Below, piece by piece: positions 40,576 to 50,049 of a stretch of 64,000 nt of DNA. Position 1 is the stretch's first letter. Each line of letters opens with the position of its first letter. The stretch is from Terriglobia bacterium (GTDB taxonomy: Bacteria; Acidobacteriota; Terriglobia; JAIQFV01). A model generated the notes under the pieces. The model saw only the letters and a list, made by a program, of their open reading frames with translations. It did no database searches and was not told the DNA's origin. The translations under genes were made by a program, and so were the position numbers. The DNA is taken from assembly GCA_020072965.1 (NCBI GenBank), contig JAIQFY010000025.1, positions 1 through 64,000 on the forward strand, written 5' to 3'.

Positions 40576-40994
40576 TTGCTAACGTTCAGTAAAATCAATC
40601 ATTTAGCGGTACGCATAGCCGTGGTAAGTAATGCAAAGGAATGGTGGGGAAGTTCTATTGAACCCCAATTGAACCCTCACTGCCAAGAGGCGGATGAAGG
40701 CGTTTTGAGGGCTTAAAAATGAGAAAAATTCTTCGACTGCGGCCAGAAATTCTTCAGAAACCGCAAAAAACCGTTGGGCGATATTTCTCAAGGTCGATTT
40801 CGGCGAAGAGGCGGTTTTCATGACCCAAAATGGCCTTAGGGCGAGCTCGTCCGACCTCACGGCAATGGAAAGAGGAGGATGACTCTTATTCAGCCCCAAT
40901 AGGAATCTTGTTACTGAAGGAGAAATAAGGATTTGTTGAGACTCCAAAAACTTAAGAAACCCTTAGCGGTTTTAATCTGAAAGGAGAAATTAGT

Positions 40995-41153
40995 ATGGCT
41001 ACTGAAACAAAACGAGAATTGCTTGATCGTATCGAAGGGCTGGAAACGGAAAACGAGGTCCTTCAGTCTCAAATTGACGAAATTTCCGATATCATCGGCG
41101 ATAGTGGAGAAGAAGAGCAAGGAAGCGAGGACGATGACCAGGGGGAAGAGTAG
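40995..41153 (+). CDS. Small acidic coiled-coil protein (52 aa; below ORF-track cutoff)
   Basis: RBS aaggag then ATG 40995: MATETKRELLDRIEGLETENEVLQSQIDEISDIIGDSGEEEQGSEDDDQGEE, stop 41151-41153. Confidence 0.6.
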   Translation: MATETKRELLDRIEGLETENEVLQSQIDEISDIIGDSGEEEQGSEDDDQGEE

Positions 41154-41197
41154 CCGCGCCGGCTGAGTGTGGCGAGCGCTGGCGAAAGTCCCCGGAG

Positions 41198-41599
41198 GTG
41201 ATAACTGACCGAGCGCACCGATACCGCGCCCAGCAGTGTGCGCCAACCGGCCCGCGCAAGTGTGAGCGTTGTGGGTCCACACGTTTCTTGGTGGTGGACC
41301 ATTGCGACGGTGATGAGTGGAATGATTCGCCAGAAAATCTACGTTGGCTTTGCAAATCCTGTAATACGCGACTCGGCATCGCGATGGCAAGAGCAGGGCA
41401 AGGCAGAAAAACCCGGCAGTACAATCCCCCAGGTGCAGAGAATCTCGCGCAATATGTACAGGCAGCCGTCACGCATCAACGAGGCGCGCATGACGAAGGC
41501 GGACGGGTTATCCACGAGACATCCACACGTAAACGCCAGGAGTTTGCTCAGGAAATATGGCGAAGGCGACGCAGGCGCGAAACCGACCGGCGACGCTGA
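41198..41599 (+). CDS. HNH endonuclease-like protein (GTG start)
   Basis: CERCGSTRFLVVDHCDGDEWNDSPENLRWLCKSCNTRLG: two CxxC pairs around a DH...N core; basic C-terminus RKRQEFAQEIWRRRRR. Confidence 0.65.
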   Translation: MITDRAHRYRAQQCAPTGPRKCERCGSTRFLVVDHCDGDEWNDSPENLRWLCKSCNTRLGIAMARAGQGRKTRQYNPPGAENLAQYVQAAVTHQRGAHDEGGRVIHETSTRKRQEFAQEIWRRRRRRETDRRR

Positions 41600-41789
41600 C
41601 CGCATGTCTATGCCGACCCACGCGCTGAACTACTATCTACTGATCATGCGCGGAGAGGTGGGGTCTACAGTGCGAGAATGGGAATAGGGGCCGTTGAAAG
41701 ATCGATTCTCACGAAGATAATCAAAGCAGCAGTGTCAATGCGGATGAAACCCTAACCCACGGCAGTCGAACGGTTAGAAGTTGGATATG

Positions 41790-42524
41790 TTATTTCACAT
41801 CCGGTGAGTTTATTAATGCCTTCAGCGATTGGAGCGTTGAGGCCCTAGAAATTCCGGAATTAATTCGGGTTGATCCAGACCCGTCTGAAATCGGGATTAT
41901 CGATAAGGCTACTCCCACGACCTCGCCGGTTCTCAGGGAAATAACCGGACTTCCGCTCTGTCCCTTGTTTACCAAGGCATCAAGCAATAGTTCAGTGACA
42001 GGAAGTACAACTTGAATCTTTACAAATCCAGAAACAATTCCTCTGGATGCGATGGGATGCTCGTCCATGGAAAAGTGTCCAATTATGAAAACCTCGTCTC
42101 CCATTTCCGACTCTTCCTTGGCCAACGGTAGAGACTTAATTTCAAAATCTGCCCATTGAGATCTTACGGAATTGGGATCAAATTTTAGGATGGCAAGGTC
42201 GTGGACATTATCAACGTTCTCTACGACAGCTGAGACACTGAATTTTGCAGTTCCAGTCTCGGACGATTTCTTGATGGTTAAGAAGCCCCCTCGGTTATCG
42301 TTGATCATCTTAATGTATTCGATAATAACATGACCCGCAGTTACAACATGTTTTCCATCACCCACAAAAAACCCCGTCCCTAATGGGATTGTTGTTTTGA
42401 TATCGGCGCTCGAATAACCTATCTGGACAACAGACTTTGCGATTTCAGAATACTTGTTTGTTTGGGCTGCACCGGCCAATGGTATTGCTAAGATGAGAAG
42501 AATAAATAAGAGCTTGTTCGACAT
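41790..42524 (-). CDS. Exported trypsin-like serine protease
   Basis: Signal peptide MSNKLLFILLILAIPLAGAAQ; catalytic triad contexts VVTAGHV (His), VHDLAILKF (Asp), NKGQSGSPV (Ser). Confidence 0.85.
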   Translation of the reverse strand: MSNKLLFILLILAIPLAGAAQTNKYSEIAKSVVQIGYSSADIKTTIPLGTGFFVGDGKHVVTAGHVIIEYIKMINDNRGGFLTIKKSSETGTAKFSVSAVVENVDNVHDLAILKFDPNSVRSQWADFEIKSLPLAKEESEMGDEVFIIGHFSMDEHPIASRGIVSGFVKIQVVLPVTELLLDALVNKGQSGSPVISLRTGEVVGVALSIIPISDGSGSTRINSGISRASTLQSLKALINSPDVK

Positions 42525-42699
42525 GTTGTTTCTCTTCCTTTTGATTGGCGATTATACCTTAAAATAGAGTACTTCGCTTTTGTTACATGGAATAGCGCCG
42601 TGGCCTATGAATAGGCTTTTCCGCTTATTCGCTTATTCTTCTTTGACACAATGCACTCACTGGAATGATAATCATGACAATAAAGGGGAGGTAATTCCA

Positions 42700-43644
42700 G
42701 TGACTGTGTGCGTTGCTGCTATTTGTGGACCAGGTACAGTTTTTGGGGCCTCAGACCGAATGCTGACTGCGGGCGATGTTCAATTTGAACCTACGCAGCC
42801 CAAAATTTGGCAATTGACAACATCAATAGCCGTCATGGTAGCTGGTGACTCGTCTCTTCAGGTAGAGATTCTTCAAGCTGTGGGTAAGGATGTAAAAACT
42901 AGAATAGAGGCAGAGCCGACGAATTGGTGGATGGTCAAGGATGCAGCAGAACTGTATAGCCAACATTACTGCGAGATTCGGTGTAAGCGTTCTCAAAGGA
43001 CCATACTTTCCCGGTTTGGATTGGATCATGGCACTTTCATCTCCCGGCAACAACAGATGTCAGAAGTGCTTGTGAGGCAACTGGCAACAGAGTTGATAAA
43101 GTTCTCGATGCCGTCAGTCTCTGCCATATTTGCAGGAGTTGACCCAGCGGGAACCCATATTTATGTCGCGGACGATGCCAACATAGAATGTTTAGACACG
43201 GTCGGTTTCGCGGCAATAGGCATAGGGAGATGGCACGCGAACTCGCAGTTCATGTTCGCTGAGCACGATGGAAGGAAACCCTATCCGGAAACGCTACTTT
43301 TGACATATGCCGCTAAGAAACGAGCTGAGGTGTCTCCTGGAGTTGGGGAGGGCACTGATATGTTTGCCATAGGACCATTTCTCGGGTCGTATATCAACAT
43401 CTCTCCTGAAGCGGTAGATGAACTTGAGAGGATGTATCAAGCGACGCGCGAGGAAGAGAGGAAAGCGTCTGTAAAGGCAAATCGGGAGGTAAATCGATTT
43501 TTCGAAAAGCTCCTTACGGCCGCGAGTGCTAAGGAGCAGGAAATCGCACCCAAAGAAAGTGGAGGAAATCCACCCGCTAACCAAGAACGGATTCGGAATG
43601 TCGCTGAGGAAAGCAAGCCAGAAGATGAGCCTTGCGAAAGCTGA
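42700..43644 (+). CDS. Proteasome beta/HslV-like Ntn-hydrolase (GTG start places Thr at position 2)
   Basis: (M)TVCVAAICGPGTVFGASDRMLTAGDVQF...KIWQLTTSIAVMVAGDSSLQVEIL resembles the proteasome beta N-terminus; RBS ggggagg upstream of GTG 42700. Confidence 0.7.
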   Translation: MTVCVAAICGPGTVFGASDRMLTAGDVQFEPTQPKIWQLTTSIAVMVAGDSSLQVEILQAVGKDVKTRIEAEPTNWWMVKDAAELYSQHYCEIRCKRSQRTILSRFGLDHGTFISRQQQMSEVLVRQLATELIKFSMPSVSAIFAGVDPAGTHIYVADDANIECLDTVGFAAIGIGRWHANSQFMFAEHDGRKPYPETLLLTYAAKKRAEVSPGVGEGTDMFAIGPFLGSYINISPEAVDELERMYQATREEERKASVKANREVNRFFEKLLTAASAKEQEIAPKESGGNPPANQERIRNVAEESKPEDEPCES

Positions 43645-43825
43645 ATCGGAAAAGAAGGATTGTTGAGACACGGCCCCAACAATAAGTAAAATCTACCAAA
43701 CCCCAAACTAGAGAGCTACCGCAAGAACAAGTTGATTGCCGCATTGTTTCCACTGTGGTAAAAACCAGGCATGACCGGACGGAGTCCGGCAGTTTCTCCC
43801 TGTGTGAATGCTATAGCCGGAAAAC

Positions 43826-46800
43826 ATGCCTGAAACCAACGAGTGGACATTCGCGTCAGACGTTTGCAAAACGATCCAGGCAATTCTCACTGAGAATCCA
43901 GGTCTGCCCTTTTCCGAAGCGAAGGTTGAAGTCGGAGCAAAGGGCACAAGGAAGCGCCGGGATCTGACCCTCTATGGGATGATAGGCGAAGCTGCCCTGA
44001 CCGGTGAAATTAAGCTCCCAGACCGTCCCGACGGGCAAAGCCCCTATTCCAGTGCCCTCCTCCAAGACGCATTCGAGAAGGCGAACGCCAAAGGTGTGGA
44101 GTATTTCTTTACCTGGAACGTCAACCGCTTCGTTCTGTGGAAGACATTCGAAGCGAAGAAGCCTGTTGCCGAGCGGGACCTGGAGCACTTCAATGTCACT
44201 TCCATAAGAAGCAACGAAGAGCTCTCCAACCCTGGAGTGCAGGCAGAGATAAAGGGTGTCCTCACTCAAATCCTTGGCCGCTTCGCCCGCATTCTGGAAG
44301 GCACCGAACCGATCCGTTCAAGGCCGCTAGATGAAAAATTTATTCGCGTTCTGGAATCCGCACTGGAAATTCCGATCTTGCAGACCTGGGCCGCCGTCAG
44401 CCGCCTTTATTCGAGTGACCACAAGTTTGCCCGCCAGTTAGATGTATGGATGCGTGACTCACAGGGCTGGCTTATCTCTACCGACCCCCGAATCGTTAGA
44501 GATAACTTGGAGCGGACGGCTAAATTCACTTGCTATGTTCTTGTTAACAAAATCGTATTCCAACAAGCTCTTCGACGAAGGTTTTCCACGCTTCGCAGAA
44601 TTCGTGTTTCCGAGAGTGTAAAGACGAGTTCCAAGCTCCGAGACGTTTTCCAAGCTGCCTTTGAGGAAGCCAAACGCGTTTCCCATGACTATGAGACTGT
44701 TTTTGACGGCGACTTTGGAGATACCGTCCCTTTTTTGGAAGATGCAACCGTCGAAAATTGGCGAGAACTCATGCGGGAGATTGAAGGATTTGATTTCAGC
44801 AAGATCGATTATGATATTATCGGGCATATCTTCGAACGCCTGATTAGTCCCGAAGAGCGCCACCGCTACGGCCAGCACTATACTCGAAGCGAGATTGTTG
44901 ACCTCATAAACTCCTTCTCGATCCGCAAGCCGGGAGCAACGGTCCTTGATCCTGCCTGTGGTGGAGGAACGTTCCTTGTGCGGGCCTACGTTCTCAAGCG
45001 GGAGCTTTCTGGCTCTACTCTCCCTCACGTTGACCTTTTGCAGCAAATCAAAGGGGTTGATATCTCTGCTTATGCCGCACATTTGGCGACTATCAACCTT
45101 GCCACACGGGACCTCATAGACGAGAGGAATTATCCACTCGTTGCCCGAAGCAATTTCTTTCATGTGAAGAAGGGCGAGGCTGTCTTTCACATCCCTCTGT
45201 CTGTTCACGGCAAGGGCAAGCAAATGGTTCCACTTGAAATTGGCGAAGTCGATGCGGTAGTCGGCAATCCGCCCTATGTTCGCCAAGAGGAGCTTCCCAA
45301 AGATTATAAGAAGCTTCTGACTGACCTGATTGAGAGTGAATTCCCTGATGCCGGGCTCTCGGGTCGGTCCGACCTTCACTGCTATTTCTGGCCGCATGCT
45401 ACGAGCTTCTTGAAGGAGGACGGCTATTACGGTTTCCTGACTTCAAGTGGTTGGCTTGATACCGAATATGGTTTTCACTTGCAGGAATGGCTCTTGCGGC
45501 ATTTTGCCATCCTTGCCCTTTTCGAGTCCAATTGTGAGCCGTGGTTTACAGGCGCAAGAGTTACGACGGTTGCAACCCTCCTTCGGCGTGAATCCGACCC
45601 CGCAAAGCGGGCCAGCAACACGATACGGTTTGTGTCCCTAAGGAAGCCCCTAAAGGAAGTGTTGGAGAGCTTTAATCCCGCGCCACTGAAAGCTGCCCGC
45701 ATGCTTCGGGACTTTGTGGAAAGCCAGAATGAAAACCTTGTGGATGAACACTGGCGCATTCGCGTTGTGAATCAACATGAACTTTGGAAGGTCGGCTGTA
45801 TTGGCGGCGTGGCGGGTGTTGCCAGTGTTGCTTCGGACCCAATTCCTGTCCAAGCCAAAAACGCTACCATTAAAGGGGGCTTTTCATTTCTCAAGGGTGA
45901 ATATCTGGGTGGCAAATGGGGAATCTACCTTCGAGCGCCCGATATTTTTTTCAAGTTGCTTGACCGGTGTGGGTCTCGGCTAGTCCCTTTGGGACAGCTT
46001 GCGGAAATACGTTTTGGAGTCAAATCCGGCGCAGATGACTTCTTCTATGTCCGCGATGTTACCGAAGATGAAATCACCAAGTGCAGCGCTGGGCTTCCTC
46101 TTGGCAGCCCGCAAATCGCCCGCCGCTTCAAGGAAGTGTGGAGTATCCCCCTTGAGGATACGAACAGAGTCCGCATTGTGGAAGCAGGTGATCGCTCGCG
46201 ACATATGATAGAGGCCGAGTATCTTGAGCCTGAAGTTCATAGCCTTATGGAAATTGATTCAGTGGAGATAGACCCAGCCAAACTTTCGCGCAAGATTCTC
46301 TTGGTTTCCGACCCATTGGAACAGCTCAAGGGAACTCATGTTCAGAAATACATAAAATGGGGTGAGCGCGAAGGGTTCGATCAAGGAGCAACTTGCGCTG
46401 CGAGAGGAAGGACTCGCTCTTGGTACGATCTAGCTGTTGTGCGTCGCAGCCCTATTCTCTGGCCAAAGGCCCATCAGTACCGTCACATCGTTCCTATTAA
46501 TGAAAAAAGATTCATTCCTAACTGCCGCATGTACGATTTGTTCTTGGCAAATGGAGTAGATTCGGACCTGTTAGCGGGAGCACTTAACTCTACAATCGTT
46601 GCACTTTTCAAATTCCTTTACGGTCGTCCTGTTGGACGTGAGGGTAGCTTGGATACCGAGGTTGTCGATGTAAACATGATGCTCGTTCCGGACGTTCGAG
46701 CGATCCATCCACAAGCTTCAGAAAAAACCAAACATGCAATCGGTAAAATGCGGGAGAGGTCGGCGTTGCCGCTCATTGAAGAGTTTGAGTTGGCAGACCG

Positions 46801-47404
46801 ACAGTCCTTGGATGACGCGACGCTGGAATTACTTGGGATTGCTGACGCCGAGGAAAGAGAGAGCCTGCGAATCCTGCTGTATTCGCAAGTTCAAACACTT
46901 TACAAGGAAATCCGAGACGTTGAATTAAAGAAGCAAGTCGAACGCCGTATAACCTCCCGCCGGGACCGAGCCAGCCCGCGTACGATCGCCGGGGAGATTT
47001 GGGAAGAGTTGGATAAGACCCAGCTTCGGATTTTCCCGGAGGAGTTCATCCCCAAGGGGGAGGCAACCGAAAGCGTGACGCTGCCGGCAGGGACCCCCAA
47101 GGTACTGGATGACCTTTTCGAGAGGGGGGCATTGCAGATCAACGAAAATGTGGTTCGTCTAGGTTCGAAAGGCCGCGCTGAGTTTGCAGCGAAGATTGTA
47201 GAACTCGGCCATTACGGAAAGACCCAGGTTCCCCAAACGGATCGAGTCTGTGAGCGCGCCCTAGAAACCTACCACGGTTACGAAGCTCAGATGGAGGCTC
47301 AATTCCGCGCACTCGCCGAAGAGCGCAGCGCTGATTCCGAAATTCAAGCCCGCATCGTCCGGGAGCTTTGTAAACTTCTTCGCACGTTCAACCGCTCACA
47401 TTGA
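43826..47404 (+). CDS. Type IIG/IIL-like restriction-modification protein (PD-(D/E)XK-like N-terminus, N6-adenine MTase, C-terminal specificity region)
   Basis: N-terminal KRRDLTLYGMIGEAALTGEIKLP (D...ExK); MTase motif I ATVLDPACGGGTFLVRAY; motif IV VDAVVGNPPYVRQEE; TRD-like PLGQLAEIRFGVKSGADDFFYV. Confidence 0.85.
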   Translation: MPETNEWTFASDVCKTIQAILTENPGLPFSEAKVEVGAKGTRKRRDLTLYGMIGEAALTGEIKLPDRPDGQSPYSSALLQDAFEKANAKGVEYFFTWNVNRFVLWKTFEAKKPVAERDLEHFNVTSIRSNEELSNPGVQAEIKGVLTQILGRFARILEGTEPIRSRPLDEKFIRVLESALEIPILQTWAAVSRLYSSDHKFARQLDVWMRDSQGWLISTDPRIVRDNLERTAKFTCYVLVNKIVFQQALRRRFSTLRRIRVSESVKTSSKLRDVFQAAFEEAKRVSHDYETVFDGDFGDTVPFLEDATVENWRELMREIEGFDFSKIDYDIIGHIFERLISPEERHRYGQHYTRSEIVDLINSFSIRKPGATVLDPACGGGTFLVRAYVLKRELSGSTLPHVDLLQQIKGVDISAYAAHLATINLATRDLIDERNYPLVARSNFFHVKKGEAVFHIPLSVHGKGKQMVPLEIGEVDAVVGNPPYVRQEELPKDYKKLLTDLIESEFPDAGLSGRSDLHCYFWPHATSFLKEDGYYGFLTSSGWLDTEYGFHLQEWLLRHFAILALFESNCEPWFTGARVTTVATLLRRESDPAKRASNTIRFVSLRKPLKEVLESFNPAPLKAARMLRDFVESQNENLVDEHWRIRVVNQHELWKVGCIGGVAGVASVASDPIPVQAKNATIKGGFSFLKGEYLGGKWGIYLRAPDIFFKLLDRCGSRLVPLGQLAEIRFGVKSGADDFFYVRDVTEDEITKCSAGLPLGSPQIARRFKEVWSIPLEDTNRVRIVEAGDRSRHMIEAEYLEPEVHSLMEIDSVEIDPAKLSRKILLVSDPLEQLKGTHVQKYIKWGEREGFDQGATCAARGRTRSWYDLAVVRRSPILWPKAHQYRHIVPINEKRFIPNCRMYDLFLANGVDSDLLAGALNSTIVALFKFLYGRPVGREGSLDTEVVDVNMMLVPDVRAIHPQASEKTKHAIGKMRERSALPLIEEFELADRQSLDDATLELLGIADAEERESLRILLYSQVQTLYKEIRDVELKKQVERRITSRRDRASPRTIAGEIWEELDKTQLRIFPEEFIPKGEATESVTLPAGTPKVLDDLFERGALQINENVVRLGSKGRAEFAAKIVELGHYGKTQVPQTDRVCERALETYHGYEAQMEAQFRALAEERSADSEIQARIVRELCKLLRTFNRSH

Positions 47405-47416
47405 GCTGGGAGAAGC

Positions 47417-48118
47417 ATGACAAGGAAACAGCTTCGAATGCAAGTACCATTTAGGGTCAGGAGTCAATCCGAGCTCCCAAAATGTGCTGTAGAAGGCTGC
47501 AATGGATACCCAGATGTTTCTTTGTGGGATCGCGAGTTTTGTTCGACGCATGCTGAGCAGCTTGAGCAGACCGTCGCGCGAAAATATCATGATGCGTTCA
47601 TAGGAGAGCTAAAGGCCCGATGCGAGAAAACCGAGCTGCGATTTGAGCAGGAGCCATATCAATATTCAATCTCCAAGACAAGCCCATGCTCTGTCATGTC
47701 TTGCCGAGAGGCCGCGATTACTGGCAACGGAGAGTTAATACCTTACAAGCACCCTGGGCGTGTGTACCTCTGTGAAAAGCATAATAACTTATTCTGGACG
47801 GTTAACAGCTCCGAAGATAAAAGTCGTCTGTTATGGGAATTGTCGCGGGTACGCAGTTCTCGGAAAGACAAAGAGCGTCAAAGGCTGGTTTCTGCTGTTC
47901 GTGAAATAACGCCCAAGTACAAAGGGCAGAAAGACTATATCCTGTCTGTATGTAAAGAACTGCGCGTTCGAAAACTACCTATGTTTGACAAATGGTTGCA
48001 GAGGTGGAAGCAGGATCAGAAAATTTCCATCGAGCCTACAAACTGGCCACGAGCTTACCAAGAAAAGTTACCCAGGGCCGCTATTCAGAAATTCATCTCT
48101 CGATACCGCAAACGATAG
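47417..48118 (+). CDS. Cys-rich (putative zinc-binding) protein of unknown function, downstream of the R-M gene
   Basis: CAVEGCNGYPDVSLWDREFCSTHAEQ and CSVMSCREAAITGNGELIPYKHPGRVYLCEKH show paired C-x4-C...C/H arrangements; starts 12 bp after the R-M stop. Confidence 0.65.
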   Translation: MTRKQLRMQVPFRVRSQSELPKCAVEGCNGYPDVSLWDREFCSTHAEQLEQTVARKYHDAFIGELKARCEKTELRFEQEPYQYSISKTSPCSVMSCREAAITGNGELIPYKHPGRVYLCEKHNNLFWTVNSSEDKSRLLWELSRVRSSRKDKERQRLVSAVREITPKYKGQKDYILSVCKELRVRKLPMFDKWLQRWKQDQKISIEPTNWPRAYQEKLPRAAIQKFISRYRKR

Positions 48119-48327
48119 CCACTCTCACTCACCATTAAGAAACGAACTGAGAGCGGAATCGACTCTGCCTATACCCCTCAAAACAAAACACATCTGAGAA
48201 ACGCCCCACTCGCACTCCATATAAGCTCCCATCTGTTCAATTCACCCCGTAGCATGTGGCAAGATTCCCCCGACAATCAGGGCCGTTCGGTCGCCCGCCA
48301 TCTTAATCGAAGGAGCACAAGGCCAAA

Positions 48328-48630
48328 ATGAATTTCGATTCCTTACTGCAAGATATTCGAGTGGAACTAAGACTCGTGGGAAACGAGAGCGGGAAGGTCA
48401 GGGCCATTTGCAGCGTTGAGTTTGTTTTTGTCCAGGCTGGATCGATTTGGGTGGATGGATTTCGCGTAGTGGAATCCCCCAATCAAAAGTTTTGGGTCGC
48501 CCAGCCGTCTCGTCGAGGGTCGGAGAAGTATTTCAAGACAGTCGAGCTCAAGGGAGCGATAAAGGGTTTAGTAGAAACAGCGATTCTCACTCAGTTTGAA
48601 AGGGTCAGGCAGACCGCCAAGAATGGATAG
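48328..48630 (+). CDS. SpoVG-like protein
   Basis: VRAICSVEFVFVQAGSIWVDGFRVVESPNQKFWVAQPSRRGSEKYFKTVELKGAIKGLVETAILTQFERV resembles the SpoVG fold pattern (V.G..VV...G.FV.MPS.......DI.HP.....R..I...VL..Y). Confidence 0.55.
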   Translation: MNFDSLLQDIRVELRLVGNESGKVRAICSVEFVFVQAGSIWVDGFRVVESPNQKFWVAQPSRRGSEKYFKTVELKGAIKGLVETAILTQFERVRQTAKNG

Positions 48631-48946
48631 CAGGGCATTCAATTTCGGGAGTCGAGGACAGTTCGGGCGGGCAGAGGCGCGGGCAACGAGCTTACCCTTC
48701 TCTCGACCCGCGACGCGACGGAAGTGTTGTCGTCGGGCCGGGCTCTGTGGGCTGACGATGCTGTTGCAGGAACTCGGCGAGAACGGCCGACATGGCGACA
48801 GTTAATGCAGTATGGTTGTCAGCCGAATTGATTTACATGCGAAAGTTGCTGGGCGGCATGCATGCCGAACGCCCGGTGCGGATATAAAGAAGGGGCATAG
48901 CAGCATCGGAGATATTACCCATCCTTGTAACACGGAGTGTGTCCTA

Positions 48947-49600
48947 ATGAAGACTCTACATCTGCGGGATTTCAAGGTCGCCCAAGAGAGGTGGGCATTT
49001 CGTCAGCGTGAGCGGCGGCTGCTGCCCCAAGCATTCGGGGAGTTTATTGGGAGTTTGGCAAATTGGGATTGGTTCATAAACCCCTTAACATTCAGAGATG
49101 ACTCTCGGACAGGTGGGCCGCCAGTCCGAGACGTCGCTTTGGCTCGGATTTACGAGTACCTTTCGCTTCTTCAAAAGGCAGCTTCAGGCCCTATTGGGTG
49201 GGTGATCGCCGAAGAGTTTGGCTCGATTGGCGGACGGTGGCACTGCCATATATTGATTGCAGGAGTTCGCAACTTGCCCAGAAAGTTTTGGTGGGCTGAG
49301 GCTCACAGACGTTTCGGCTGGACACGATTAGAGCCCTTTGACCCTACGAGGGGGGCTGCATTCTATGCGGCAAAGTATGCGGCTAAGGCGCTCGGTAACA
49401 TTCACTTCGGGGGAATCCTTGGGGATCATAGGCTCTCCTTGCTGGCTCCCAGCAGCGAGGGTGTTGAAGTCTTTGCACTCTCTGAGGGATCTTCTGAGTC
49501 GAAACGAGTCACGGAGACCCAAGTTGAAATCGCAGCTTCGGCGGAGCTGCCGCAAGCCTTTTATCGGTTGTCGATGCCTCGGTGGCACCGCAATTCGTAG
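48947..49600 (+). CDS. Rolling-circle Rep/relaxase-like HUH protein
   Basis: GRWHCHILIAGV (HUH) and downstream AAFYAAKYAAK (YxxKY-type nucleophile motif). Confidence 0.55.
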   Translation: MKTLHLRDFKVAQERWAFRQRERRLLPQAFGEFIGSLANWDWFINPLTFRDDSRTGGPPVRDVALARIYEYLSLLQKAASGPIGWVIAEEFGSIGGRWHCHILIAGVRNLPRKFWWAEAHRRFGWTRLEPFDPTRGAAFYAAKYAAKALGNIHFGGILGDHRLSLLAPSSEGVEVFALSEGSSESKRVTETQVEIAASAELPQAFYRLSMPRWHRNS

Positions 49601-49699
49601 TTGGATTGAAGCGGACATCCTGGCAACCAGGGATACAAATGAAAAAATGAAGAATGCCAGCGATGATCGACTTGAAAGATTTGGAGAACACCCTTGGTT

Positions 49700-49800
49700 T
49701 TTTCTTCAAAAACCCTAGTAAGTGTCTTGGAAAGAGCCTTCGGAAAGCCCTTGGGATAAACCTTGGAAAACCATGGAAAAACCTTCGGTTGGAGCCCTGG
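49700..49800. repeat. Iteron-like short repeats (CCTTSGRAAA-type) upstream of the excisionase-like gene
   Basis: cttggaaagagccttcggaaagcccttgggataaaccttggaaaaccatggaaaaaccttcggttgg. Confidence 0.6.
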
Positions 49801-49830
49801 AGGGGGATTGGAAGGAGTGGAAGAGCTGCA

Positions 49831-50049
49831 ATGTATGAATTTGAGCCTCTAATGGACGCGACGGAAGCTGCGACACTCCTCCAAATTCACCCCAAGACCT
49901 TGCTCCAAATGGCCCGCGACGGCAAGGTCCCGGCTCACCGGATAGGAAAATATTGGCGCTTTCGAAGAACGGATCTCGATAGGTGGTTGCGCTCGGGTGT
50001 AAACTGTGGCCGCTATGCGTACCGCCCAAGAGAGGAAAGTGAACAATGA
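49831..50049 (+). CDS. Excisionase/helix-turn-helix (MerR/Xis-like) protein
   Basis: MDATEAATLLQIHPKTLLQMARDGKVPAHRIGKYWRFRRTDLDRWLRSG is a classic HTH_17 pattern; overlaps the start of the integrase. Confidence 0.85.
   Translation: MYEFEPLMDATEAATLLQIHPKTLLQMARDGKVPAHRIGKYWRFRRTDLDRWLRSGVNCGRYAYRPREESEQ

Noticed and set aside
40338-40598. N-terminal extension of the RAYT ORF (39786-40598)
   Set aside because: The extension translates a REP, a terminator and the tRNA remnant; the paralogue alignment places the start at 40337.
44459-45397. 312-aa minus-strand ORF
   Set aside because: Antisense to the R-M gene, whose MTase motifs establish the true coding strand.
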